In this document: in pieces, positions 23,786 through 36,770 of the stretch
Layout of the letters: each line of letters opens with the position of its first letter
How positions within the stretch are numbered: position 1 is the stretch's first letter
NCBI RefSeq assembly: GCF_921293095.1
Contig: NC_060254.1
Span: forward strand, 110,694,917 to 110,758,916
DNA from: Ischnura elegans
Lineage: Eukaryota; Arthropoda; Insecta; Odonata; Coenagrionidae
Length of the DNA: 64,000 bases
Reading direction: 5' to 3'
Made by a program: the position numbers and the translations under genes
Notes under the pieces: model-generated
The model's input: the letters and a program-made list of their open reading frames with translations, nothing else
Told to the model about the DNA's origin: nothing
The model's database searches: none

Positions 23786-26271
23786 CCTAAAGCAATGGGA
23801 CTGAAACTTCAACTGAGAAGCAAAATATAGTATATAAACCAACCCCGTTCCTGATTCGCTGAGAAGACAGCCCATTGGCTGGAAGCTTAGAAGAACGTAT
23901 AAAAGAAAACTCCGGTGCGGTACCCCTTCTATCTACTTAACTCAGTCCTCTATATTTAATTTTACCGTCGCATTCCCCTCGTCTGCTGGTCGGATAATCA
24001 GGTCCTCGTTCTTCCCAAGTTCTTTAAGAGCCGTTCTCTCATCTTGGTGACGTTGTAACATGCGTTACTATTAATTTTCGATTGATTTTGAAGTGTTATT
24101 GGTTATCGTAAGCAAAAAATACTCTTTCTTATCATGGCATGGTATTTTTTTCATGAATGGTATGATTATTCCGTGGCACATAATAATTTACATTTAATAT
24201 CTCCCTTTATGATGCTTTCCTCTCGCAAGTTGTGATATCTGTGAGCCTGGGAAATGGACATTCGGATTATTCTCCTCGGACGGCCAAAAACAAGCAATAC
24301 CTATGTATTTCATCTCAACCACAATTCCCGAACAATTGTCTTTCCACAGTCTCCATTAGGACGTATTGCCTCATTGTGTGGCCAACTAAGTTCTTCCGTC
24401 CTGTTAGGGTCTTTAGAAGACTTCCTCTTACTCACATTGGCACCTTATCGAGCTCTTTCACCTGATTGACCTGGGAATACAAATCTCTAGTTCGGTTGCG
24501 TTCGTCTTAACATTTCTTCCGAGACCAGGGACTGGCACGAACACTCACCAATGTGTGATAGGACGTAAGCGAGGATACACATACTCAGGGACACTTTTCA
24601 GGTTCTCAACAGAAGTTCTTGATCCCTAACTATATCCCGTAATTATAGTGGCGAAAGCAATGACTCACAATCATCATCCGACCAATTTTGGCTGAGAATG
24701 CAAGTTCTTTTGACGCGTCGTGTATTAGTTTTAGTGTTCCATTTGAACTGGAAAAATTGCCTCACAACAAACTAAATCATTATCCATAGCCACCTGGACC
24801 TGATATCAAGAAAAACAAGGCTGAATTTCTAAGTTTTTTTAGGCCCAGGAGGTTGAAACTTTGATTTAGCATCTAAAATTTATTGCCGCACGATTAGAGG
24901 TATTTATTTTTATTGTGTTTGCTCATTAATGATAGAATGGCCCTGACGTTAAATTACGTAAAAAACATCTATATTATATATTCGGTTACTTATCACAATG
25001 AACGTGCTACTGTATTTAATTGATATCACAGAATTAAAAAAACAATGGCACCATTTACTGACACAACTATTTATCTATCAAATGATAAGGGCCCGAAGAA
25101 CAAAGGTCCACATCTGATGATTCTTTCACGATTGTATTATTGACTTGGTACACATCATTGCAGAACATGATATGATTTTTTTTGCTGTTGAGTAAATTGT
25201 GCGCGATGGAAGGTCTAGTAACGGGGTTGCTAAGAAATTAGCCTCATACTTTCACTAACATTGCAGTTTCAAGTTTACCGTTTCATTCACGACCAGTTGT
25301 CGTGCGAACGAATGGATTGACACATTGAACGATCTCGACTTAAATGACATTATAGCGCATTATCTCTAGTTCATTACTCCACACATTCTCTCAGCCACCT
25401 TGCATACGGAAGTTTCTTTACGTGAATAATTGCTGCGAATGAGTTTTTAGGAATTAAAATAGTATGTGATGGCTTCACTTTCCCAGAGTATTCGGGAGAT
25501 AAGACGGTTCGCGAACATCGGGCAAGTGCAGATTCAATGTGGGAGGCATTAGCGGCTCCCAGTAACTTGTCAGGTAAAACAAATTCCTTGCTGTCTTTTT
25601 CATGTATATATTTATCTTCTCGTATATTTAACTATACACATAATAGAGGATGTATGTTCGACTGTTCGGTATGCGTTTCCTGCGTGCAAATCATCGGATT
25701 GCTACCAAGGAAAGTACATACATAGGTGCATCTAATGTTCCTGAAGCCTGTAGTGCTATTATCCACCTTTGTTAAAATAGTTCTTCGATATATTGCTGGC
25801 CCTCCTGCTAAGTTGGTCAGGTTGTCTGATTTGTAGTCTCCTTGCTCTTTGCCGCATGCCTAGGAGTGAATCCCATCGATACCTGAATTTTAAAATTTGA
25901 AAAAGTCAGTATAAAATTCTTTCATATGCACAGCAGACTTTATGGTTTATTGGTCTTTTCGCTATTTTTATATCATGTCTGATTAGCCGGAATAAGCTCC
26001 AGGAGGGCTTGCGAAATATTTTTATGCAATTGAAACAAACACGGTAATTCCGGATAAAGAAACAGTCACGGTGTTCGGAAATTTGTTTACGAATGCAATT
26101 GTCAGAATGGAAGATAAGAAAACAATTCTAGTGGGCCAATTTAAATACTATTGTCTTACATGTCAAGTTCAATTTTTTGATAACTTGATGCTGAATGAAA
26201 TGAATGAATGTTTGTGACCATAGGCTTGGTCTCATTATCAATCGAGCCAGGCTCCGCGGAGAAAAACTGGT
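23786..26271. other. Jockey 3' flank and non-coding spacer
   Basis: Beyond the Jockey 3' UTR I see no gene. The open frames at 24232-24469 and 25537-25725 have no recognised domain. Confidence 0.35.
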
Positions 26272-27300
26272 TCAGAAAACGAAAAGTTAGGGTAGCAAAA
26301 TATTCAAACATACCAAGAAAATAGAAATGCCTGCATATAGCTAGTATAGATATTAATTGCAAATAATTATTAACTATAAATTGAGAGCCTATTATACCTA
26401 GTCCTAATCAAGCTGTCGTAGAGCTAAACTATTGCAAGTTATATGATCCCTTATAGTACACAGAAAAAACGACATCCTTAATGTTCCGGTACTGCAGTCT
26501 TTTTCCCAAATATTATCCTTTTGATCGTTTCTACAATAATAAATGGGTACTTACAAAATTACTTGAGCATCAGCCAAAAGTCATACTACTTGAAATTTCC
26601 GAAAAAGATTTCGCTATTTTTCCTCCCTTCGATCGGTTAGACTATTCCATTCTAAATTATAAATTAATTCGGTTACACTATTCGCTACGTTTATCATAAA
26701 AGTTTTAACAAATCTAGCTGCATGCCTCTGTATTCCCACTGTATTCGGAACAAATGTTTTTTCACACGGGTCCCAAGCATACACAAGCTGCGTTCTCTAA
26801 ATGAGGTCTCACGTAACACTAAAAACATCTCTCTTTTACTTGAAATCGCATTTTCCATGAGTACTTTAAATAAATCATAATTTACGATTTGCCTGCCCGC
26901 AAATTTCCCGAATGTGATTGCCCCACGATAAGTCCTGGGTAAGAGTAATTAAATGCCGTCATCATAGATTAGCAAACCGGAGATTGATTTGACGCAGCTC
27001 TCAATTCCGCTCTCCTTTCAGTTATCATTTTCATACTAACGCATAGTCACTTCCTAAAAGTCGGTCCCCACGTCCAGCAAGAGCAGCTGGGTTCTGCGCC
27101 CGAACTGAATGCATGCCAATTCCCTGTGTGCCTTGAAAGGGACAGTTTAACTCACTCCACGAAAGTGCACTTCAGTCTTATAGAGTCATTATTAAACATT
27201 CCCAAATTTCACGCGTTTCTCCCGGACCCTTGAGGTAAGGCCACAAGAAAAAGCATTGCTCCCCCAGTTAGGCTCTTCTCAGTCTGATAAGTTGTATGGT
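26272..27300 (-). mobile_element. LINE-A reverse-transcriptase remnant (right arm)
   Basis: On the minus strand this is the near-identical counterpart of 9430-10117, including the coding remnant with the L.W.SL.DRR motif (about 26620-26690). It retains about 0.4 kb (26893-27297) missing from the left copy. That segment contains TTTGACGCAGCTCT, also found beside the RTE remnant at 16357, so it may itself be composite. Confidence 0.65.
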
Positions 27301-27909
27301 GTATCTTAAAAGAATACCGAGCCGTATCTGCGTCGCAACGCATATTTAAGGAAGAATCAAAAATCAGAATATCGGTCTGAACAGGAATACCAAATGTTAC
27401 TTGCATAGTAATCTAGGAAGATAATATCTTTTTTTCGCATAATTACAACATACCGACACTGATGAGTGAATTCATTAGTCCCTTTAATTTTTGAGATATT
27501 TACTTTTCCACAGCTTTCTATATGCCTTGATACATCTTAAAATAAATCAATGATTGAACACTCATGAAATATCTTCATTTTGGCATCACATTTATTCCAG
27601 TCATAACTAGCAGTAATACGTCAGCGCATTCATGACGAATCGTTTGAGCCCCTACCACCAAACTCCTTCGTCAACTGACGACTGTGAATGTGATTGAATG
27701 ACCTTGCCTCCAACTTCAAATCCCCAATCCCCCGCCGTTTCTTTCCCGCTGATTATGTTGATCCAAAGCACAGTAGAGTGTCGCTGACCTGACTTGCTGC
27801 GGGACCACATCAAAATTACCAAAAAGTAAGGATATACAAAAAAAAGCAAGAGGCAGTTTTATGCCTTTAACAAGAAAAAAATGTGCTTCAATAATTGTAA
27901 GTTACTATG

Positions 27910-28245
27910 CATGGGCGTACCCAGCGGGAAGCAGGAGGGGGCACCTGTCCTCCGCCCCCCCTCCCCCCCCACCCCCCCCTCAGAAACAAAAATCGCAAAA
28001 ATCAAGACTGAATTGAAACGAAAGTTATGAACTAACTTTTTTTAAATCAACAACAAATGATATAAGAATAACATGTAACTAAAATATTTTTTTTTCAAAC
28101 GGGTAATTTTAGAAAGTAATAGAGGGTTGTTATAATTTTCTTAAAATATTAGTTTCATTAACCTTTTTATTGCTTAAATGTTTCATCTTGAACGGCCATG
28201 GCATGCCCCTCTAGATTTGATCCTGGGTACTCCCTTGTCACCATG
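27910..28245. mobile_element. MITE-like insertion in right arm
   Basis: The left end reads CATGGGCGTACCCAG and the right end, inverted, reads GGGAGTACCCAGG, giving an imperfect terminal repeat. C-rich tracts lie just inside the left end. It sits within the 0.63-kb block absent from the left arm, consistent with an insertion after the duplication. Ends and target duplication are uncertain. Confidence 0.45.
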
Positions 28246-28523
28246 GTTCTGAAGTTAAATTGGAAGTGTAGTGTAGATACTAAATTATGAAGTGATAATG
28301 TTAAATTGATGTTCCACTTATGATGATTAATGATGATAATTATGATGATTAAGACTTTCAAGGATGAGGCTTAATGGATATGTTTCGGTTAGGGATAGAA
28401 ATCATCATGAGACAGTCTTATTTGGACGTTTACTGCTGCCAGCTGCTCCTTACACGGACTGGCAGCAATACACGTGATTAATAGGCATCGAAGTACATGA
28501 ATTCATCATGTTATCATGTATTT

Positions 28524-28724
28524 AAATTATATTCACGTAAACTTGTTTTTAGCCAAATGTGCATCCGGATTTTCGGCGCTCGTATCAATAACCATCTACT
28601 GTACTGCAATGATAAATCCTTCTTCAAAAATAAATTGAATCACTGCACTAATCATAGATCAGAATAACCGATGACTTCTTGTTTCATTCACAAAACAAAC
28701 CACGCAGCAATTCTGAAATTGATT
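28524..28724 (-). repeat. Direct repeat DR1, copy b (right arm)
   Basis: Inverted counterpart of 5536-5737. Confidence 0.65.
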
Positions 28725-29237
28725 ATGGAAGAAATAATACCATATGGATATTTTTCAATAGGTAGATAAAACTATCTGACTTACTACGAGCTAATTCCAA
28801 GCGAAATTTTACGTTATATCAAGTTACAGAATTAGAGTTACAGAATTTTAAGTCGATGTTAATCCGAACCGAGATGAAACTCAGACAAATGCTAGCGCGG
28901 ACGCGATGTTCCTCGACTGCTAATCTTTCCACCGTGGCTCGTTGTTGACTTCATTGATGTTTGACCCCAGGTATTCCATCGCCATCGAAAGACTTCCTCA
29001 TCGGATCTGGATGACGCACGCCCCTTCCGGCGAGGGCCTAAGTTATCGTGCATTATGTGCCAACCACCGAGAGATTTTGCCGAAAATTTTCCCGATTCAC
29101 TCAACTGGATAGTGGAGCATAGCATGAACACAGAATTGTAGAAACGATAGAACACAGCACGAAATTCAAAACACTGGAATTGATATGTATTCATCACTAA
29201 GTGTTTGAATCAGGCATAACCTTATATTTATGCATGG

Positions 29238-29438
29238 AAATTATATCCACGTGAACTTGTTTTTCGCTAAATGTGTATCCGGGTTTTTTACGGCCGCAAT
29301 AATGACCCTCTAATGCATTTCATTGCTGAAGTCTTATTCCCAAAAAAATTAATCATTTGACTAATTATGGCTCATAACAATCAATGACTCATTCCTTCAA
29401 TTACAGAACTAATCGCGCATCAATCCTGAAATTGATTT
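29238..29438 (-). repeat. Direct repeat DR1, copy a (right arm)
   Basis: Inverted counterpart of 4816-5016. The DR1 pair again flanks the 101-codon open frame (28892-29197, minus). Confidence 0.65.
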
Positions 29439-30371
29439 TAGAGGACTTTTTTCAATTTATTTCCTGGGTAGATACAACTGTCTTGCTATTTCTTCAACCC
29501 TCTTTAAAAACTATAATCCGCAGCTAATTCAGTGAGGGAAGTATTATATGCTGGGATGATAAGTAATTCGTTATAATGTTCGTGATAAGTAATAGTCGTT
29601 CGAATCTATTTCAACCGGAAAACCTTTACAAACAACGCTGTACCGTTGTTGTAAAGTCTCTTTCTTTCACTTTGTGAACGTCAACTAAACATTGTGCAAG
29701 TTAGGATGCATAAGGAGATGTATTCTATATAAACAAATGACTACACACATGATCGAAGCAAAGCTTACAGAATGGATTGATGGAGGTTGGGTGAGGTCAC
29801 TACTTTGGTCCCAACATGCCTCGAGCGTCAATAGTAACATGGCTTGCAACACGTAACTTAAATATGATTAGCGGAATATTGGATAATTGCTGCACAATTT
29901 GGTGTCAAGGAAAATTATTTAAGGGAATTTTAGTGGCCATCTATTAATGTGATAAGTTATAAATATCATAATATGTTGCATTTCATTTTTTGCGCGCTTA
30001 ATTTTTACTCCGGCGCCCACAGATGTTTGTATTTCCCACGTCACCTGATACATGTGATGTGCAAGCGTGTTTAGTGCATAGGGCGCTATCTACTCGCCCT
30101 GGCTAATCCTCACTCCAACAAGGGCGGAAGGCAGGGCACTTCGAATCGACTCTCTACCAATAACAAACGATGAACAGAAAATAAGTAATTGGGTTCGTAT
30201 GTTGCGCAAAGTGCAATAATATATGGGAAATAAAACCTACATTTGTGTCACTCAGAAAAATACGTTATTTTCGGATTCATTCCTTTGTATATGCCAATGC
30301 TGCACAGTGAAATGAAATCATTCTAATTGTAAGTACACTCATTGTGATTTCTTAAGTAAAATGTAGTGACG

Positions 30372-31134
30372 GTATAGTTTTATCGAATCGCCAATTTTCG
30401 TCGGATGTTCACCAAAATTAGAATACATAACTTATTTCACATTCTAAACAATCCTAGGAGTGGGCGAAAGCGCTTCGAATGCAAATAAAAATTTACGAAT
30501 TCATTACTTATCTTTGTGTCGGATGGGTAACTTATACGTTGCAGAAGCCATCATAGATGAGAAAAGACGATCGAAAACTAAACTGTTGCTCAGGTGAACA
30601 AATTAGATCGTATCAGAGGATTTTGATATAACTTCGAGGGACGAATTAACGCTTTTAATACTAAAACCATGCCTCGACCCACCCTGGCACAATCCGACCG
30701 GCTCACATAATTTCGCTAATGCTGTCATAAGCCCGACTGTCGTAGTCAGCCGACACATAAATAAGAAAGAAGTCGTGCACTACCCAACCCACCCCTCCGG
30801 TCCTACGACCGTACACTAGGAGTAAGCCATTCATTCGCTTGGATTTAACAAAATGTAGAGGAGGAAAATTTGCATCCTTTACAAGGCACATCATGCCCCG
30901 TCCATACCCAAACCTTAGCAACAGTTTGTTTTCGATCGTTTTTTCTCATCTATGATGGCTCCTGCAACGTTTAAGTTACCCATCCAACACCAAGATAAGT
31001 AATGAACTAGTCATTTTTATTGGTACTTGGAAGCGCTTTCGCCCACCCCAAGGATTGTTTAGAATGTGAAATAAGTTATGTATACTAATTTTGGTGAAGA
31101 TCCGACGAAAATTGGCGATTTGATAAAACTATAC
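30372..31134. repeat. Foldback element, right-arm copy
   Basis: Counterpart of 3150-3911, again with two ~218-bp inverted arms around a ~325-bp centre. Its length differs from the left copy by only one base or so. Confidence 0.8.
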
Positions 31135-31962
31135 GGTTGCCTAAAATGTTTTTCTCACAAGCAACTGCACAGATAAATTAATTAAGAAGATTTAAAAGAT
31201 TAAAACTACGGTATCGTTACTTGGTTGTTTCTTTGGATTTGGAGCCACTTACTTTTTTCCACGACATGAATGAACCCAAATACTAAAACCTGAGTATCGT
31301 TTGAATTATTATTCCTCTTCTGTAACACTCACGGTAACACAACAAACTTCTCAATGCAACACAATCACCACAAAATGCTTCCACACATATACCATCGATC
31401 ACTCTTTACACTATGGCACGTGCTGACGCTGCGATTTCCAAACTCAGATTTTTTCTTAATCCACATAGACCACTGCACTTATTCACAATGCGCAACGGAC
31501 AATTTACGAGATTAGAATACATAATTCACCTCCTTCATGCTGTTGGAAATCGAGAATAATTACTTCACAAGGCGGGAAAGGCACACTTCTTCTGGAAATT
31601 GATTCTACACTCTCGTCACATGGCTTTTCAGCAACTGAACTATATTCTGAGTGGCTTCGCTCTGATTCGAAATTTTCTCCGCCCTCAACTCTGAATTGCG
31701 TCACGCCGAAGGCCCAAAGACACGGGCTCTTCCTACGGTTAGTGCATGACCACGGTTCACAACTATTATCGATCCTTAGCAACGAAGCAAATACGGCCGG
31801 TTGAGTGGGAATGATGCTTCGTGTTAACTGCTCGTGTAAATACTAGCGATTATTCATGACGGCTTTGTAGGGAATCCACAGTGATTCTTCCCTTCGACAG
31901 TATTGCCAAATATAATGTGAAGCGAGGGATAAAAGACCAGCCCTCACCGCGCCATACAACAG

Positions 31963-33647
31963 ACCACACCCCATAGATAGACCACATAAAGTCACTTGTT
32001 CCCTGCAGTGATAAGAGTTTACTCCAAATCAAAAGTATCTCTTGCGGGCTAATACGTGTACTGTTGACATGCATCATAGCGACATAAGCGCCACTATTCA
32101 CGGTGACTGTTGATAACAATTGGAATCGCACAAGTGGAGAATTCGGAATACAATATTTATCGACCTAACCTTAATAAGATTAATATAGCGAAGCTTTCCC
32201 TTCAGTAAACAGGTGTACCCATAATGTCTATCACGTGATGTGAGAACTTTAAACATCAATGATCCCGGGAGGTTGAATTAAGCTCATATCAAAACGAAAT
32301 ACAAATATTTAAGTACCTTTAACATTACTCACCCATGAAAGACCGCTGAGCGTCCTTTGAATAATTTATCTTAGCACTCAAATGCACAACAATAGTTTAC
32401 CTGTCAATTGTCTTGAAAAAATTTTTTTTTCCAACCCATTTATTCTTGTGGGGAAAGCATTGAATATTATGTAGATTCTTGTAATTTCATTTTGCAATTG
32501 AATATGGAAGAAATAATACCCGCTCTTTTAATCTCATTCTATTTCGTTTACTCGAAAAAGCTTTTTGCTAAATCGATCCCTAACACGTAGACAATATTTT
32601 AATTTGACAATTCATCAATAATTGCAGATACCTATCCTTGTTATCGTATCCTTGTAATCGGCTTTGTAACATGCAAGCATCCTTAGTATATCGGCTTTCG
32701 GTGGTTTCCTTTGTCACGAGAGATTGATGAGTAAGGATTGATTTTTTCCAAGTTAAAGTGCGATGAAAACGCCGGCGAACGGACAAATAATTTTTAATTA
32801 CTCAAGCAGTTTTTCAAGGAAATGACTGAGTACCTATAAAATTGTTTCTAGAAAATAAGTCATAATATTAAGGGGGAGGGTTATGATTTTATGTGTAAGG
32901 GATACAGGAGCGCTTTCATTACCTCTTTTCTTCTCCTCCGTTGCGATCCACGTGTGAGTAGGTTGATACGTGGTTTATGTGCACGTGTTTAGGTATTCCG
33001 GAAATACCTACTACGCCTAAGAGACGTGCCTGCTCACCTGTAAATCTGAGTAGAATGTGTGTGTTGTAACGGATGATATTTTTCGCATTTCTTCCAATCT
33101 ACCACCAAACTTTCTATTGCCGATGGATGGAGACGGAGCTCTTTAATTCTTCCCGAAGCCTCTGCTTTTAATTTCCTCACCTCGGAGAAAGGCTTTCTCA
33201 GCGGCGTCGAGGGGAGGAGGTTGTTGCCAGAGATTAGTTGAAGACTCGACGGTTTATGGAGGGAGTAATCAAAAGAGAGGAGGATCTTCTTTCTATAGCC
33301 GGGAAACTTTAAAAAGAAGGAAAGTTGGTTCTGTTGGTGGGAGTTCTAAAGAAAGGTGGGACGCTTGAGAAGTTCAGAAAGATTTCGCTGAATGGGAACC
33401 TTTTTGAGTGATGGATCAGCTTAGTGAAGACGAAACGTCAAAGGCTGGAATTCAAGCAAATTTTGATAGTATTTGACGCAAAAATAACCTAGTTACTTGA
33501 TATTTGAAACATTCCCTTATACTTTTTAAGTGGTGCTGGTATTCGTATTTTTGTGTTTCTTGGAGTGTTTATTCACGGATAAATTCGCCGATGGTAGTAG
33601 CACTATCGCCGGTGGACAGGTGATCGGTAGTGATCTATATGGAAATA
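31963..33647. other. Non-coding beyond the duplication
   Basis: No coding or repeat match. Purine-rich DNA of higher GC lies at about 33110-33400. Open frames at 31850-32131 and 32580-32786 lack domain signals. Confidence 0.35.
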
Positions 33648-33700
33648 ATACCCTGCTAGCCACGTCTGGGGTGTTTGGCAAGAGATGACTAATCACAAGC
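33648..33700 (-). repeat. LINE-B 3' terminal fragment
   Basis: On the + strand ATACCCTGCTAGCCACG, then GGGTGTTTGGCAAGAG and ATGACTAATCA form the reverse complement of the LINE-B tail motif. The minus-strand body upstream of it is too decayed to recognise. Confidence 0.55.
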
Positions 33701-35096
33701 ATGCCAGACAATGCCCACATGCACACAACACGGTAATAAAAATATTACCCATATTAAAAAAATACGCCAACATTCATGGAAAGGTAAAACTTTTCGGCAG
33801 TTAGTAACTGCCACAGCATATATTACTTATACAATAAAAATATGCTATAATATATCTAGTCAAAGTTAGAACAATGAAAAAATGAAGGTCGGTCTTGCGA
33901 GTTACGCCATTAACTTTACTGATCCAGACACCGTAGCCATTCCTGATAGCACGAGGAAAGAAAGACATTTTAAATCTCTCTGTTTTGTGGTCTATTTCCT
34001 AAGATTTCCTATCGTGATCGCGTCTACCATTGTACGACCTAAACGAAAGATATTTTTCACTTCGTCTTAGGTAAATTCTTCTCCAAATTAACTTAGTATT
34101 TACTTTAGCCTATATTTTGCTCTGTGCTACTTTAAATATTCCCATTTGAACACTCCTAAGATATTGGACACGGCTAAGCGGATGAAGTACGCGTTGACGA
34201 CGTATTTATTTGTTTAGGTCGTACAATTTGAGAATATATTTATTGGAAAGCCACCTCATAAAATATTGATGAAATTCATTGAAGAATTTCCCCGGACCCT
34301 GTGAATGAATCTCTTAACGGCTTATTGCATGCGATTACTCCTACAAAGGTTCGATTTTTGTCCACCAGGTGTCAGTCACTTTGCTTTTGTTCGCGTGCTG
34401 ACTTCCTATCCTAAGAATAAATGTAGAAAGGCTGATGTATTCCAGTAGGATCCTTTTCCAGGGTTTTTCTTGGCTGGTGGGCTGGTTGCCAGAGCGCTTG
34501 ATTGCCTAGCGGAGACTGGTTTCCGAATTAAAATCTTAGTGAAGCCTTTGGACATGCATGGAGTATAAGCTCATCTGTATATACAGTCGTATAAAGTTTA
34601 GCATCCATTGCTATTTGAATGAGCTAAGTGCGGGGCTCACTAAAGTAAAAGTTTTTATTGTGGATTGCTACCGTATTGGAATTTAATTTTCAATAATTTT
34701 AATACTCAACCATTAGATGCAAGTTAACTAACATTGAACCTAAATACGCAATAGCTATATTCGTAAACGTGGTCATTTCACTCCCAATGATCAACTCTAA
34801 ATTAATTAATCCGAAGTCACGTTCAAAATTAAACGCATTGACTTTAAACAGGAAAACGGAGAAATGAGGAACTATGGAAACAGGGATTTCCATATTATCG
34901 TTGTCATTTCTTGGAAGCGGCTAGTTTAATTTTGCGTAATTTCACATTATTAACGGATCTATGGCTCATCATGAAAAAATGAACATATTTTACTAATGCT
35001 CAGGCCTTACAATCATGAAATAGTACGTTATAATTCTTCGGAACCTTTATTTTAACGAGTCTTTCTCTATAGTTTCGGATATTCATCATTAGTAGT
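33701..35096. other. Non-coding, nothing recognised
   Basis: AT-rich DNA with no supported gene. Confidence 0.35.
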
Positions 35097-35235
35097 GTAA
35101 TATTGTTGAAATGACACATTGCAATATTTCCACTTATAGATTTATTTTACACTACGCGTTTCGTCGTTACAGCGACATTTTCAAAAATAAATCTATAAGT
35201 GGAAATATTGCAATGTGTCATTTCAACAATATTAC
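35097..35235. repeat. Perfect 52-bp inverted hairpin, Penelope-type terminal sequence
   Basis: Bases 35097-35148 are the exact reverse complement of 35184-35235, separated by 35 bases. Read on the minus strand, the loop contains GTCG-CTGTAA-CGAC followed by GAAACGCGTAG, preceded by TTGAAAAT. This resembles the stem II and GAAA part of hammerhead motifs in Penelope-like terminal repeats, with two mismatches in the CUGANGA box. Zero mismatches in 52 paired bases, in a window full of decayed repeats, means either recent formation or ongoing conversion. Confidence 0.8.
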
Positions 35236-36582
35236 GAACTTCCACCACATCGTGCCTAACATTATACAAGATAGTAGTGTAATAGTTGGGAATACGGCAC
35301 TGTCAGTGGACGAAATACCTCCTAATAGTTGAGAATATATTTTTTCTTTATCTTGACCTCAATTTTAAACTTTGATTGCAGTCTTTGACTGTAGATCTTT
35401 TATGCATCGAAAAATTAAGCAAAATTTATTTTTACTTCATGCATCAAAATTGATAGGTAGCTATGACCTAAATCAGCTAAGTTGCCATCAATCAAAAAAT
35501 CATATTCATTGAAGAGAAGGTGTGTCAAAATTCTTGTCTCGTCCTTTTAATTGATTCACAATTGAATTCTTTTAATTATTCGTTTTATTAACGTACAAAA
35601 CATTGCAATAACCTTTCATGTCTTTATGTATCAAATTAGTGTACTCATATTAATTCATAGCAATAAAGTACGTTTTAACCTTTACCGAAAAATTGGCAAA
35701 AAATTTGCATTTTATTCTTAAAGACCCAAACTCCAAAACATTAATCAACATTGAGCATATTTTTAATTTATCATGACAATGACATCAACGGACCAGCTTC
35801 CTTTCAAAGACATCGAAAAACTCGCAACCCTTGGTTTAGGGCTGAATGTAATGTTCACTGTTGCGTAAATAGAATTATCGAGGTGTTAAGGGGGCAAGTC
35901 GGTAGACATATTTTCGTATCCGACCCACTTTGTAGCGATCGTCGGCTTTGGTCCAAGTGTCGCGTCGATGTCTCGAATGCTTCTCTCGAATACGACCGCC
36001 CGAGTCCTCTCTCTTCTTCTGCGAAATTGCGAATCTATCTGCTGTCACGCGCACGCTAGAACAACGCACGCGGTGATCTTTACGACATGCACGTTTCCCC
36101 CGCTTCTAGATAGCATGCGAAAAGCACGTTCGGTTGTACCGATTCACTACCGAAAGCATTCCAAGACACTGGGTGCAGTAAAACAAATTGTCTTTCAAAC
36201 TTATTTCATGAACTTCTTTGTGCGACGTAACTACTGTCAAGGAATTACACTAGAAATGTAGAATGGGTTGAAAAGATTCCATATGAGGAAAACATTCTGA
36301 TGTCGAAGCTGATATTGATGAGAAATGAGAGGAAAATATCGATTGTCGGGTGGAAAATAGATAAGTCACGGTGGATGACATTTATTGGCTGATTGCTTGT
36401 TGGTATTAATGCTGCATATATATTTTCTCAGATGCACTTGGATGCGAGGTATTAAGGATGGATGAATGAATATTGGATCGGAGGCACTTAGTTCTCAACA
36501 TTTGTTGGCATGAGGATTTATTTATTTTTCAAAAATACCTTGTCACCTGTAAAATTTTATAAAATGCGATTGCAGTGTAGCG
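35236..36582. other. Non-coding, with a CpG-rich patch at about 35870-36130
   Basis: The patch is unusually rich in CG dinucleotides for this neighbourhood and carries overlapping open frames on both strands (35751-36059 plus, 35875-36069 minus). It could be a promoter or a first exon, but neither frame resembles a known protein. Confidence 0.35.
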
Positions 36583-36770
36583 TTTTACGGTGCGGAAACG
36601 TGGCCACTTAAGGAATGAGGACGAGAGAAGACTGGAGGCGTTCGAGATGTGGGTGTGGAGAAAAATGGATTAAGTAAAGTGGACGGAAAGGAGGACGAAC
36701 GACGAAGTGCTGGGCATGGTGGGTGAGGAGAGGCAGCTTGTTGAGATACAGAGAACGATATGCATTGAGC
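36583..36770 (+). mobile_element. RTE-type retrotransposon remnant
   Basis: With stops, the reading is YGAETWPLKE, then DERRLEAFEMWVWRKMD, VKWTERRTNDEVLGMVGEER. This is the conserved block found downstream of the RT domain in RTE-like elements (YG.ETW....../R.EAFE.W.WRRML/..W....NEEVL..VGEER). It is broken by in-frame stops and has no flanking RT. Confidence 0.75.

Larger units (their letters stand above)
26272..31962 (-). repeat. Right arm of the large inverted duplication
   Basis: Reverse complement of 2372-10117 minus that arm's 3.2-kb block. It adds about 0.4 kb at 26893-27297 (homologous to about 22560-22890) and 0.63 kb at 27760-28390, which contains a MITE-like element. There is also a ~75-bp extra piece near 31535-31610, while the left arm has ~27 extra bases near 2391. 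The inner edge at 26272 lies inside a LINE-A 3' region that continues in the left arm, so this copy is cut at that point. Confidence 0.85.

Noticed and set aside
2372-31962. Reading the inverted duplication as a giant TIR DNA transposon
   Set aside because: The spacer has no transposase, polymerase or integrase, there is no target-site duplication, and the inner edge cuts through a LINE.
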